Shown here piece by piece: positions 30,487 to 38,878 of a stretch of 43,308 bases of DNA (the stretch's first letter is position 1; each line of letters opens with the position of its first letter). The notes under the pieces are model-generated. The model worked only from the letters and a program-made list of their open reading frames with translations, searched no databases and had not been told where the DNA came from. Source of the DNA: Lachnospiraceae bacterium (GTDB lineage Bacteria; Bacillota; Clostridia; Lachnospirales; Lachnospiraceae); contig JAAUZJ010000034.1 in the NCBI GenBank assembly GCA_014804695.1, forward strand, positions 1 through 43,308, read 5' to 3'. Both the position numbers and the translations under genes were made by a program.

Positions 30487-31814
30487 CTTTTCAAAAATAT
30501 TCAAAAAATATCCACAATGCTTTAAATCAAAAAATAATCCTTCTCCTCATGCTATCGCTCTTAGTTCTGTCCGTGACTGATTCAGTCAATGCTGCCCCGT
30601 CATCAGACACGGCAATAGAAGCAGACTTAAATACCCCGCTTTATGCTCAAGGCGAAAATAATATAGATACTGCAAAAACACCTTCGTCCTTACAACTCTA
30701 CGCCCAGGCCGCAGTCCTGATGGATGCCGATTCAGGCCGTGTTTTATATGGAAAAAACGAAGACGAGGAGCTTCCGATGGCAAGCACAACCAAGATTATG
30801 ACCTGTATTCTTGCATTAGAATATGGAAATCTTGATGACACTGTGGAGGTTTCAGCTTATGCCGCAAGTATGCCCAAGGTCAAACTCTATATGAAGCAGG
30901 GCGAAAAGTACCGCTTAGGAGATTTACTTTATTCCCTTATGCTTGAGTCGCACAACGATTCTGCAGTCGCAGTTGCAGAAGCGGTTGCCGGGAGTGTGGA
31001 GAAGTTTGCGGTCATGATGAATCAGAAGGCGAGAGATATAGGCTGCTATAATACATATTTTATTACTCCAAACGGTTTGGATGCAGAGGTTAATGATACC
31101 GGTAAGATTCATTCCACAACAGCGGCCGATCTGGCCAGGATAATGGCATACTGCGTTAAGGAGTCTGCACAAAAAGACCGTTTTCTTGAGATTACCCAGA
31201 CCAGGGAATACAGTTTTACTGACTTGAGTGGTCAACGGAATTTTCACTGCAATAATCACAACAGCTTTTTAAGTATGATGAATGAAGCTATTTCAGGAAA
31301 AACCGGCTTTACAAATAAGGCAGGCTATTGTTATGTGGGTGCTATTGAAAGTGAAGGGCGGACTTTTACGGTTGCGCTCCTTGCCTGCGGCTGGCCGAAT
31401 AATAAGACATATAAATGGAGTGATATGAGGAAACTGGCGGAGTACGGTATGCAAAATTATTCATACAGGGATATTTATGAGGAGAAATATTTTAATGATA
31501 TACCGGTCTTAAACGGAATAGCAGGGGCGGAGGCTACGCCGTATGACAGTGCATATGTTGAGGCAGGATTTGAGAAGCCCGAAGATAACAGTCTGGCCTA
31601 TCTTCTTTGCGCAGAGGATAAAGTGGAGGTTAAGACCAGTGTGGAAAGGCAGCTTGAGGCTCCGGTTAAGAAGGGAGAAAAAGTAGGGCAGGTGTCATAT
31701 TATTTAAACGGTGAGCTTATAAAGGAGTATGCAGTCGTTACCAAAGGCGAGGTAGAGAAGACTAACTACAAGTGGTTTTTGCAGTATATATTAAAACTTT
31801 ATATTCCGAATTGA
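30450..31814 (+). CDS. D-alanyl-D-alanine carboxypeptidase, DacF-type (second copy)
   Basis: A 454-residue S11 serine peptidase. It has an N-terminal extension, a hydrophobic signal (residues 29-42), a likely cut near VNA-48, and a low-complexity linker before the catalytic domain. Active-site motifs are S112-TTK115, S167-HN169 and K284-TG286. A PBP5-type C-terminal domain and a membrane-associating C-terminal helix (YKWFLQYILKLYI) follow. It differs from the copy at 25830 in length and in having SHN instead of SGN. Neither ATG 30450 nor 30474 has a convincing ribosome site, and both lie within a hairpin, so the true start is uncertain. Confidence 0.85.
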   Translation: MKYSRLINMRAFSFQKYSKNIHNALNQKIILLLMLSLLVLSVTDSVNAAPSSDTAIEADLNTPLYAQGENNIDTAKTPSSLQLYAQAAVLMDADSGRVLYGKNEDEELPMASTTKIMTCILALEYGNLDDTVEVSAYAASMPKVKLYMKQGEKYRLGDLLYSLMLESHNDSAVAVAEAVAGSVEKFAVMMNQKARDIGCYNTYFITPNGLDAEVNDTGKIHSTTAADLARIMAYCVKESAQKDRFLEITQTREYSFTDLSGQRNFHCNNHNSFLSMMNEAISGKTGFTNKAGYCYVGAIESEGRTFTVALLACGWPNNKTYKWSDMRKLAEYGMQNYSYRDIYEEKYFNDIPVLNGIAGAEATPYDSAYVEAGFEKPEDNSLAYLLCAEDKVEVKTSVERQLEAPVKKGEKVGQVSYYLNGELIKEYAVVTKGEVEKTNYKWFLQYILKLYIPN

Positions 31815-31908
31815 GAAGCAAATTAAAAATTCCGAAAATTTTAAAATTTTTTCTTAATATTCTTAATAATTTTTTTAAATTTAATCTAGTCGATTTTGGT
31901 AATATATG

Positions 31909-31962
31909 TTACACTTGTAATGTTGTAATGATACAATGCAGTCTGAAATATATCCGGACTGC
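31909..31962 (+). promoter_or_regulatory. Promoter and leader hairpin of the sodium-pump operon
   Basis: TTACAC (31909-31914), a 17-bp spacer and TACAAT (31932-31937). Directly after it GCAGTC (31938-31943) pairs with GACTGC (31957-31962) at the transcript start, which may protect the 5' end. A TGGAGGG ribosome site precedes the first gene. Confidence 0.55.
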
Positions 31963-32011
31963 GAAATAATATGTTAGTATTATTTATATAAGATAAATGG
32001 AGGGCTGAAAA

Positions 32012-33439
32012 ATGAGTACTATTTCTCAGGCGGGACAAAGAATTAATGCTTTGCTCGATGAAAACAGTTTCGTTGAAATCGGCGCGCTTGTTACGGCAAG
32101 AGCTACTGACTTCAATCTGAAACAGACAGAAACTCCTTCAGACGGTGTTATTACCGGATATGGAGTGATTGATGGCAATCTTGTGTATGTATACAGTCAG
32201 GATGCTTCCGTACTGAATGGAACGGTTGGCGAGATGCATGCCAAAAAAATTGCAAACCTCTATGATTTGGCTATGAAGACAGGAGCACCTGTTATAGGGC
32301 TGCTTGATTCTGCCGGTCTTAGATTGCAGGAAGCTACGGATGCCCTGAATGGCTTTGGCGAGATTTACTTGAAACAGACATTAGCTTCCGGTGTGATTCC
32401 TCAGATCACAGCTGTTTTTGGAACCTGCGGCGGTGGACTTGCCGTTGTTCCGGGACTTACGGATTTTACTTTCATGGAGGCGGATAAGGCGAAATTATTT
32501 GTAAATTCACCTAATGCGCTTGACGGCAATACCGTTGCAAAATGTGATACAAGCTCTGCGAAGTTCCAGAGCGAAGAGGTAGGTATTGTGGATGTTGTAG
32601 CGGATGAGGCTTCTATTCTTGCGCAGATAAGGGAGTTAGTATCAATGCTTCCTTCTAACAATGCAGAGATCGCCGTATCAGATTGTACGGACGATCTGAA
32701 CAGAGGCTGCCCGGAAATTGTAAATTGCGTAGGCGATACTTCAATCGCATTATCACAGCTTGCAGATAACGGAATTTTTGTTGAAGTAAAGCAGAACTAT
32801 GCAAAAGATATGGTAGCGGGATTTTTAAAATTGAACGGTGCAACTATTGGAGCTGTTGCAAACCGTACGGAAGTATATAATGACAAGGGAGAAGTAGAAG
32901 AGAAGTTTGACGCGGTGCTTTCTGCAAAAGGCGCTAAGAAGGCGGCTGACTTTGTTAACTTCTGTGATGCATTTGAGATTCCGGTTCTGTCCTTAACTAA
33001 TGTAAAAGGCTTTTTGGCTGACAAGTGCAATGAAAAGAAAATGGCGGATGCAGTTGCAAAACTTACATATGCATTTGCAAATGCAACTGTGCCTAAGGTA
33101 AATGTAGTAATAGGTAAGGCATACGGAAGCGCTTATGTAGCTATGAATTCCAAGGCTATTGGCGCAGACATAACAATGGCATGGCCTGATGCTGAAATCG
33201 GGGCTATGGATGCATCTCTTGCAGCTAAGATAATCTGTGATGGAAAAGGCGCTGATGCAATTGACGCCTGTGCAAAAGAGTATGCAGCATTGCAGAACAA
33301 TGTAACCAGCGCTGCTAAGAGGGGATATGTAGACCAGATTGTAGAGCCGGTTGATACAAGAAAGTATGTTATCGGTGCTTTTGAGATGCTCTCCGCGAAA
33401 TGTGAAGGCCGTCCGGAGAAGAAACATGGTACAATATAA
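32012..33439 (+). CDS. Carboxyltransferase, MmdA/12S-like subunit of a biotin-dependent decarboxylase
   Basis: A 475-residue protein with two crotonase-fold halves. The first half carries SDGVITGYGVIDGNLVYVYSQDASVLNGTVGEMHAKKIANLYDLAMKTGAPVIGLLDSAG, and GTCGGGLAVVPGLTDFTFM near residue 138 forms the oxyanion region. The second half keeps KAYGSAYVAMNSKAIGADITMAWPDAEIGAM. The family (MmdA, GcdA, transcarboxylase 12S) moves a carboxyl group between an acyl-CoA and carrier biotin. It is a little shorter than typical MmdA (about 510). Its partners OadG, biotin carrier and OadB follow directly. The acyl-CoA used (methylmalonyl, malonyl or glutaconyl) cannot be read with confidence. Confidence 0.85.
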   Translation: MSTISQAGQRINALLDENSFVEIGALVTARATDFNLKQTETPSDGVITGYGVIDGNLVYVYSQDASVLNGTVGEMHAKKIANLYDLAMKTGAPVIGLLDSAGLRLQEATDALNGFGEIYLKQTLASGVIPQITAVFGTCGGGLAVVPGLTDFTFMEADKAKLFVNSPNALDGNTVAKCDTSSAKFQSEEVGIVDVVADEASILAQIRELVSMLPSNNAEIAVSDCTDDLNRGCPEIVNCVGDTSIALSQLADNGIFVEVKQNYAKDMVAGFLKLNGATIGAVANRTEVYNDKGEVEEKFDAVLSAKGAKKAADFVNFCDAFEIPVLSLTNVKGFLADKCNEKKMADAVAKLTYAFANATVPKVNVVIGKAYGSAYVAMNSKAIGADITMAWPDAEIGAMDASLAAKIICDGKGADAIDACAKEYAALQNNVTSAAKRGYVDQIVEPVDTRKYVIGAFEMLSAKCEGRPEKKHGTI

Positions 33440-33483
33440 AAAATGCTGTGAATTTAGCATTTTTAGAAAGGATGATACTTAAT

Positions 33484-34197
33484 ATGAAAAAACTGTTAGC
33501 AATATTAGGTATGGTCACCTGTATGATTGCACTGTCTGCCTGCGGCGCTTCTGAGGAAAAAGATGAGATGACTGCAGAAGATCAGCAGCTGCTTATCACT
33601 GCCAGAGAGTCGGACGTTGATTACATGAATCAGATCATAGAATCGGGTATGGAAGAACAGTACGCGTCTAATGAAGTTATATACAACGGACTTGTAAGCT
33701 TCAGAAATGCAATGGACGATATAGGTGATTATGTTGATACATCGGGTGGTACCGTAGAAATTGATGATGAAGAGGTTATTGTCAGAATCAATCTGAACGG
33801 AACCAGTCATAACGCTGTTGTAGAAATGGTTATGAACAGAGAAACAGCGGAATTTGAAAGTATTGCAGTAAATGTTGATTATTCACTGGGAGAGAAAATG
33901 GAAAAAGCGGCGTTAAATACCTTACTTGGTATGGGAACCGTATTTGTCATTTTGATCCTGATCAGTCTGATCATATCTGCATTCAGCCTGATTTCTAAGG
34001 CTCAGAATTCTAGCAAGAAATCTGCAGCGCCTCAGGAGAAAAAGGCTGAAAACGTGGCTACTCAGGCTGTTGTGGAAGAAGAGCTTTCCGATGATTTAGA
34101 GCTGGTAGCCGTTATTTCTGCGGCAATTGCTGCATATGAAGGTTCAGGATCTACCGATGGATTTGTCGTAAGGTCAATAAGAAAGGCACGTAGATAA
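33484..34197 (+). CDS. OadG-family gamma/delta subunit with a lipoprotein-type N-terminus
   Basis: A 237-residue protein. It begins MKKLLAILGMVTCMIALSAC, a lipobox (LSAC, C20). An acidic extracytoplasmic region of about 115 residues follows, then one membrane helix (about 140-163, LLGMGTVFVILILISLIISAFSLI) that is the OadG core, and a cytosolic tail (VAVISAAIAAYEGSGSTDGFVVRSIRKA). OadG-type subunits link the carboxyltransferase and biotin carrier to the OadB pump. Normal OadG is 80-120 residues; the long outer part and lipobox are an addition. ATG 33484 is chosen over an in-frame ATG at 33472, which touches the ribosome site. Confidence 0.8.
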   Translation: MKKLLAILGMVTCMIALSACGASEEKDEMTAEDQQLLITARESDVDYMNQIIESGMEEQYASNEVIYNGLVSFRNAMDDIGDYVDTSGGTVEIDDEEVIVRINLNGTSHNAVVEMVMNRETAEFESIAVNVDYSLGEKMEKAALNTLLGMGTVFVILILISLIISAFSLISKAQNSSKKSAAPQEKKAENVATQAVVEEELSDDLELVAVISAAIAAYEGSGSTDGFVVRSIRKARR

Positions 34198-34246
34198 AGT
34201 AATGGTGTCAGACTGAAATTACAGATATTTTAAGTGTAAATAGAAA

Positions 34247-34266
34247 GCCTGTGCAGATTTACAGGC
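34247..34266 (+). other. Small hairpin before the biotin-carrier gene
   Basis: GCCTGT (34247-34252) pairs perfectly with ACAGGC (34261-34266) across 8 nt, 24 bp before the start codon. It may adjust translation or mRNA stability inside the operon. Confidence 0.45.
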
Positions 34267-34289
34267 TCAGAAAGAATGGAGGATATGAA

Positions 34290-34634
34290 ATGAAAAATTA
34301 TACAATTACCGTAAACGGAAGCGTATATGACGTAGTAGTAGAAGAAGGTGCAACAAGCGGTGCACCGGCAGTAGCAGCTCCGGCAGCACCTAAGGCTGCA
34401 CCAAAAGCAGCGCCTAAGGCAGCAGCTCCGGCAGCATCCGGCGCAGCTGGCAAGGTATTTAAAATCGAAGCAAATCAAGGACAGGCAGTTAAGAAGGGCG
34501 ATGCTGTTGTAATTCTGGAGGCTATGAAAATGGAAATCCCCGTTGTTGCTCCGCAGGATGGCACCGTAGCAAGTATAAATGTAGCCGTAGGTGATCCTGT
34601 CGAAGCAGGAGCATTACTTGCCACCATGAACTAA
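34290..34634 (+). CDS. Biotin carboxyl carrier subunit (MmdC/1.3S-like)
   Basis: A 114-residue carrier. The N-terminus MKNYTITVNGSVYDVVVEE is typical. An Ala-Pro-Lys linker (about 25-50) gives mobility. The biotinyl domain carries the EAMKME motif with biotin lysine K80. It shuttles the carboxyl group between the carboxyltransferases and the OadB pump. GGAGGA precedes ATG 34290. Both carboxyltransferase genes of the operon lack their own carrier domain, so this protein probably serves both. Confidence 0.95.
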   Translation: MKNYTITVNGSVYDVVVEEGATSGAPAVAAPAAPKAAPKAAPKAAAPAASGAAGKVFKIEANQGQAVKKGDAVVILEAMKMEIPVVAPQDGTVASINVAVGDPVEAGALLATMN

Positions 34635-34664
34635 TTTTGTATAATTACAACAGGAGGTAAAAAC

Positions 34665-35813
34665 ATGGATTACATAGCAAATACGCTATCCAATCTGATG
34701 CAGCAGACAGCATTTTTCAACTTAGACTGGAAAAATTATGTCATGATTGCGGTAGCTTTAGTATTCCTATATCTGGCTATCAGACATGAGTTTGAACCGC
34801 TTCTTCTCGTTCCGATCGCATTTGGTATGCTGCTTGTTAATATCTATCCTGATATTATGGCAGAATACGGCGAAGGCGGCATGGGCGGCGGTTTACTGTA
34901 TTATTTCTACAAACTGGATGAATGGGCAATCTTACCATCGCTTATTTTCATGGGCGTTGGTGCAATGACGGACTTTGGTCCTTTGATTGCCAATCCTAAG
35001 AGTTTCCTGCTTGGCGCAGCAGCTCAGTTTGGTATATTTGCAGCTTATTTCGGAGCCATTGCAATGGGCTTTAACGATAAGGCAGCTGCAGCAATTTCCA
35101 TTATCGGTGGTGCGGATGGTCCTACATCAATTTTCCTTGCAGGTAAATTGCAGCAGACTACACTGCTCGGACCTATTGCGGTAGCGGCATATTCCTATAT
35201 GTCACTGGTACCGATCATACAGCCACCTATTATGAAGCTTCTCACAACAGAGAAGGAAAGACAGATTAAGATGGCGCAGCTTCGTCCGGTTACCAAACTG
35301 GAGAAGATTTTATTCCCTATCGTTGTTACAGTTGTTGTATCACTGATACTTCCTACAACAGCTCCTTTGATCGGTATGCTGATGTTAGGTAACCTATTCA
35401 GGGAGTCAGGCGTTGTAAGACAGTTGCAGGAAACTGCTTCCAATGCACTTATGTATATTGTAGTTATTATTCTTGGTACTTCCGTAGGTGCAACAACGAG
35501 CGCAGAGGCATTTTTAAATGTAAGTACACTGAAAATCGTTGCACTTGGTCTGATTGCATTTGCATTCGGTACCGCAGCAGGTGTACTGTTCGGTAAATTG
35601 ATGTGTATTGCCACCAAGGGAGCAGTCAATCCGCTTATCGGCTCCGCAGGTGTATCTGCCGTTCCAATGGCAGCAAGGGTTTCACAGAAGGTCGGCGCAG
35701 AAGCAGACCCTACAAACTTCCTGCTGATGCATGCTATGGGACCTAACGTAGCAGGTGTTATCGGTACGGCTGTAGCTGCCGGAACATTCATGGCGGTATT
35801 TGGAGTCTTTTAG
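34665..35813 (+). CDS. oadB: Sodium-translocating decarboxylase beta subunit (OadB/MmdB)
   Basis: A 382-residue membrane protein with about nine helices. The re-entrant core [17 protein letters not shown] carries the conserved aspartate needed for sodium transport and carboxybiotin decarboxylation. The C-terminal [27 protein letters not shown] is also diagnostic. It decarboxylates carboxybiotin and exports sodium, conserving energy from the reaction. CAGGAGGT precedes the ATG. Length and motifs match the family. Confidence 0.95.
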   Translation: MDYIANTLSNLMQQTAFFNLDWKNYVMIAVALVFLYLAIRHEFEPLLLVPIAFGMLLVNIYPDIMAEYGEGGMGGGLLYYFYKLDEWAILPSLIFMGVGAMTDFGPLIANPKSFLLGAAAQFGIFAAYFGAIAMGFNDKAAAAISIIGGADGPTSIFLAGKLQQTTLLGPIAVAAYSYMSLVPIIQPPIMKLLTTEKERQIKMAQLRPVTKLEKILFPIVVTVVVSLILPTTAPLIGMLMLGNLFRESGVVRQLQETASNALMYIVVIILGTSVGATTSAEAFLNVSTLKIVALGLIAFAFGTAAGVLFGKLMCIATKGAVNPLIGSAGVSAVPMAARVSQKVGAEADPTNFLLMHAMGPNVAGVIGTAVAAGTFMAVFGVF

Positions 35814-35841
35814 GTAGAAAAATTATATAGGAGGAATAAAA

Positions 35842-37269
35842 ATGGCAGAAAATACAAAGAAACCAATTAAAATAACGGAAACGATTCTGCGTGATGCACA
35901 TCAGTCATTGATTGCAACCAGAATGCCTACCGAATTGATGCTTCCGATCGTTGAAACTATGGATAAAGTCGGCTATCATTCCGTAGAGTGCTGGGGCGGT
36001 GCAACTTTTGACGCATCCCTTCGTTTCCTTAAAGAAGATCCTTGGGATAGACTTAGAAAATTAAGAGACGGATTTAAAAATACAAAGCTTCAGATGCTTT
36101 TCAGAGGTCAGAATATCTTAGGATACAGACCTTATGCTGATGACGTTGTAGACAGCTTTGTAGAAAAGTCAATTGCAAACGGTATTGATATAATTCGTAT
36201 ATTTGACTGTTTAAACGACCTTAGAAACTTGCAGGAAGCAGTAAATGCAACCAATAAGATAAAAACAAGAGAAGGAAGAGGCCATGCACAGATAGCGCTT
36301 TCATATACTCTTGGTGATGCCTATACTATGGAATACTGGGTAGACATGGCTAAGAAGATTGAGGAAATGGGCGCTGACTCTATCTGTATAAAAGATATGG
36401 CGGGTCTGCTTGTTCCTTATAAGGCATCTGAAATGATAGCTGCAATGAAATCGGCAACTAAGCTGCCTATTCAGCTTCATACACACTATACATCAGGTGT
36501 TGCAGGCATGACTTATCTTAAAGCTGTTGAGGCTGGCGTAGATGTTATTGACTGTGCAATTTCACCTTTTGCTATGGGTACGTCACAGCCGGCAACAGAG
36601 GTTATGGTAGAGACCTTCAAAGGTACACCATACGATACAGGATATGACCAGAACCTTCTTGCAGAAATCGCAGATTACTTCAGACCTTACAGAGATGAAT
36701 GTCTTGCAAACGGTCTGCTCAATCCTAAGGTTATGGGCGTTGATATTAAGACCCTGTTATACCAGGTACCGGGCGGTATGCTTTCTAACATGGTTAGCCA
36801 GCTGAAAGAGCAGAATGCAGAAGATAAGTATTATGATGTATTAAAAGAGATTCCTCAGGTTAGAAAAGACCTTGGCGAGCCGCCGCTTGTTACACCTTCA
36901 TCACAGATCGTAGGTACACAGGCTGTATTCAACGTACTTATGGGTGAGAGATACAAGATGGCAACCAAAGAGACTAAGGCAGTTCTTCGTGGTGAGTACG
37001 GACAGACTGTAAAACCTATGAGTCAGGAAATCATCGATAAAGTTATTCCGGGCGAGAAGAGAATTACCTGTCGTCCTGCAGACCTTATTGAGAACGAAAT
37101 GGATAAACTTGAGAGCGAGATGAAAGAGTGGAAGCAGCAGGATGAGGACGTATTGTCCTATGCACTTTTCCCTCAGGTAGCAACAGACTTCTTCAAGTAT
37201 CGTCAGGCACAGCAGGATAAAGTGGATGTGACACAGGCTGATACTAAGTATGGCGCTTATCCGGTTTAA
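35842..37269 (+). CDS. PycB/OadA-type carboxyltransferase without biotin domain (5S-like)
   Basis: A 475-residue TIM-barrel carboxyltransferase. Metal and substrate residues are visible: TETILRDAHQS (D18, H20), the carbamylated lysine position K184 in CIKDMAG, and H213/H215 in QLHTHYTSG. The C-terminal PYC_OADA helical region (GGMLSNMVSQLKEQ) is present. The protein stops where OadA would continue into its biotin domain, so it resembles transcarboxylase 5S or PycB and must use the separate carrier at 34290. It would act on oxaloacetate or pyruvate. It is the last gene of the operon, 28 bp after oadB. Confidence 0.92.
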   Translation: MAENTKKPIKITETILRDAHQSLIATRMPTELMLPIVETMDKVGYHSVECWGGATFDASLRFLKEDPWDRLRKLRDGFKNTKLQMLFRGQNILGYRPYADDVVDSFVEKSIANGIDIIRIFDCLNDLRNLQEAVNATNKIKTREGRGHAQIALSYTLGDAYTMEYWVDMAKKIEEMGADSICIKDMAGLLVPYKASEMIAAMKSATKLPIQLHTHYTSGVAGMTYLKAVEAGVDVIDCAISPFAMGTSQPATEVMVETFKGTPYDTGYDQNLLAEIADYFRPYRDECLANGLLNPKVMGVDIKTLLYQVPGGMLSNMVSQLKEQNAEDKYYDVLKEIPQVRKDLGEPPLVTPSSQIVGTQAVFNVLMGERYKMATKETKAVLRGEYGQTVKPMSQEIIDKVIPGEKRITCRPADLIENEMDKLESEMKEWKQQDEDVLSYALFPQVATDFFKYRQAQQDKVDVTQADTKYGAYPV

Positions 37270-37390
37270 ATAATATAAGTATGGTTCGCAGAGTGTAGCA
37301 GTCGTTGCTTATATTGTTAATTAATAAACATGTTAATTAGCATTATGTAAACTAAAATAGTAATTGCATATTGAACATTTTGAAGAATGT

Positions 37391-37436
37391 ACAAGAGTCA
37401 ATGGATGCTGAAGTTATGGTGTTTATTGGCTCTTGT
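37391..37436 (+). terminator. Hairpin after the sodium-pump operon
   Basis: ACAAGAGTCAAT (37391-37402) pairs with ATTGGCTCTTGT (37425-37436) with one mismatch across 22 nt. There is no U-tract, so its terminator role is uncertain. It is the main feature of the 219-bp gap 37270-37488. Confidence 0.4.
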
Positions 37437-37488
37437 TGCCATAAAAACCGGATGAAGCAGTTGAATATGAGGAGGAAAAAGTATATAT

Positions 37489-38520
37489 ATGATTTGCCGA
37501 TTGAAGTATATTATAGGAGTTGGTTTATTAGCGTTTTTCATTAGTGCATGTGGCACCACATCCGAAATAAATAAAGATTTAGTCGACGATACCGTTGAGA
37601 CAAGCAATCAGGAAGCTGATGATACTCAAATGGGAAGCGGGACTGACACTCAGCTGGATAATGAAAGTGATGACCAATTTGATTCAGAAAACAATGTACA
37701 ACCGGATTCAGAAATCGATACACAAGCAGATTCAGAAAGTGATGTCCAACTTGATTCAGACACAAGCCAGGTGGCTGATTCAGATGATGACCAGATAATG
37801 AAAGATGATAAAGAGAATGAAGAACTTCAAGACATTAAAAATACCAGCGAAATTGAAGCAGCTGAAGGCGCTATCACAACTGACAATGAAAATGGATATC
37901 TGGTGGTTATTGATGCCGGTCATCAGAGCAGAGGAAATTCAGAACAGGAGCCTATAGGACCGGGAGCATCCGAAACCAAAGCCAAGGTATCCGGTGGAAC
38001 TTCAGGAAAGACCAGCGGTTTAAGCGAATATGAATTGACATTAATGGTTTCATTGAAGCTGGAAGAAGAATTACTGAAAAGAGGATATTCAGTAAAAATG
38101 ACTCGCGCGGTCAATGATGTTAACATTAGTAATTCCGAACGAGCCGCCATAGCAAATAATGAAAATGCAGATGCTTTTGTAAGAATCCATGCCAATGGCT
38201 CGGAAAATACTTCCGTTAATGGGGCAATGACTATTTGCCAGACTCAGTCAAACCCATATAATGCATCTTTATATTCAAGCAGCAAGGCTTTGTCAACGGA
38301 TATTTTGGACGAACTGGTCGCATCAACCGGCTGTAAGAAACAATACGTATGGGAAACTGATACAATGAGCGGAATAAATTGGTGCCAAGTTCCGGTCAGC
38401 ATAGTTGAAATGGGATATATGACAAACCCCGAAGAAGATCTTTTGATGGCTTCGGAAGATTACCAGTGGAAAATTGTATATGGAATCGCGAATGGTATAG
38501 ATAAGTATTTTGCCAGATAA
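37489..38520 (+). CDS. Lipoprotein N-acetylmuramoyl-L-alanine amidase (Amidase_3)
   Basis: A 343-residue envelope protein. The N-terminus [15 protein letters not shown] has a lipobox with C21. A long acidic, low-complexity linker (about 22-130) includes five 8-residue repeats (53-92). The catalytic domain starts at VVIDAGHQ (first zinc histidine), has [20 protein letters not shown] (zinc glutamate), VRIHANG (second zinc histidine) and [13 protein letters not shown] (catalytic glutamate). It cleaves the MurNAc-L-Ala bond. The flexible acidic tether would let a membrane-held enzyme reach the wall. GAGGAGG precedes the ATG. Confidence 0.92.
   Translation: MICRLKYIIGVGLLAFFISACGTTSEINKDLVDDTVETSNQEADDTQMGSGTDTQLDNESDDQFDSENNVQPDSEIDTQADSESDVQLDSDTSQVADSDDDQIMKDDKENEELQDIKNTSEIEAAEGAITTDNENGYLVVIDAGHQSRGNSEQEPIGPGASETKAKVSGGTSGKTSGLSEYELTLMVSLKLEEELLKRGYSVKMTRAVNDVNISNSERAAIANNENADAFVRIHANGSENTSVNGAMTICQTQSNPYNASLYSSSKALSTDILDELVASTGCKKQYVWETDTMSGINWCQVPVSIVEMGYMTNPEEDLLMASEDYQWKIVYGIANGIDKYFAR
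37645..37764 (+). repeat. Five 24-bp in-frame repeats in the amidase linker
   Basis: Five units of 24 bp encode [32 protein letters not shown] and DVQLDSDT. Q and D positions are constant. This is a likely length-variable spacer between lipid anchor and enzyme. Confidence 0.8.
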
Positions 38521-38560
38521 GAGGTTTCTTGCACCATTGGAAATCGAGTTTGGGAATATA

Positions 38561-38839
38561 GGAGGATGGGGGTGCATATGCCAGCGGTGACAGGGGCGCA
38601 CGAATAGTAAGCTGGCGGAGAACCGCTGTACGGGAATAAGAACTGCTATGACATTCCCGGTATGTTTATTTAAGACGGTCGCAAACGGCACGTTGTGCCT
38701 TTTCGGAACAAAAAAACGTTCCGAAATTGCTAAGTTGTGGAAGGGAATGTCGAGCAGTTCTAATTCCCTTCCAAAGGTTCTCCGCCAGCTTACTATCCGT
38801 GCGCCCCTGTCACCACTGGCATATGCACCCCCATCCCCT
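38561..38839 (-). ncRNA. Structured long-hairpin element E1 (shared core, minus orientation)
   Basis: The gap 38521-39225 has no gene; this is its first element. Read on the minus strand, a 60-bp outer stem (38839-38777 with 38561-38623) leads to a 7x7 internal loop and an inner 24-bp stem (GGGAATTAGAACTGCT... with ...AGCAGTTCTTATTCCC). An 84-nt core (38742-38659) follows. The core folds as AGCAA, hairpin TTTCGGAAC/GTTCCGAAA, hairpin GGCAC-AAC-GTGCC, then TTGC closing a three-way junction. The outer stem's internal wobbles are G-U on this strand and A-C on the other. The same core occurs in E2. Function unknown. Confidence 0.7.
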
Positions 38840-38845
38840 AAAATT

Positions 38846-38874
38846 TTGAGCTTGATTGCCCATGGTGACATAAT
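38846..38874 (+). promoter_or_regulatory. Promoter directly before element E2
   Basis: TTGAGC (38846-38851), an exact 17-bp spacer and CATAAT (38869-38874). Transcription would start near 38881, within two or three bases of the first paired base of E2 (38879). There is no coding region for it to serve nearby; the TetR gene has its own promoter. Confidence 0.6.
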
Positions 38875-38878
38875 GTGA

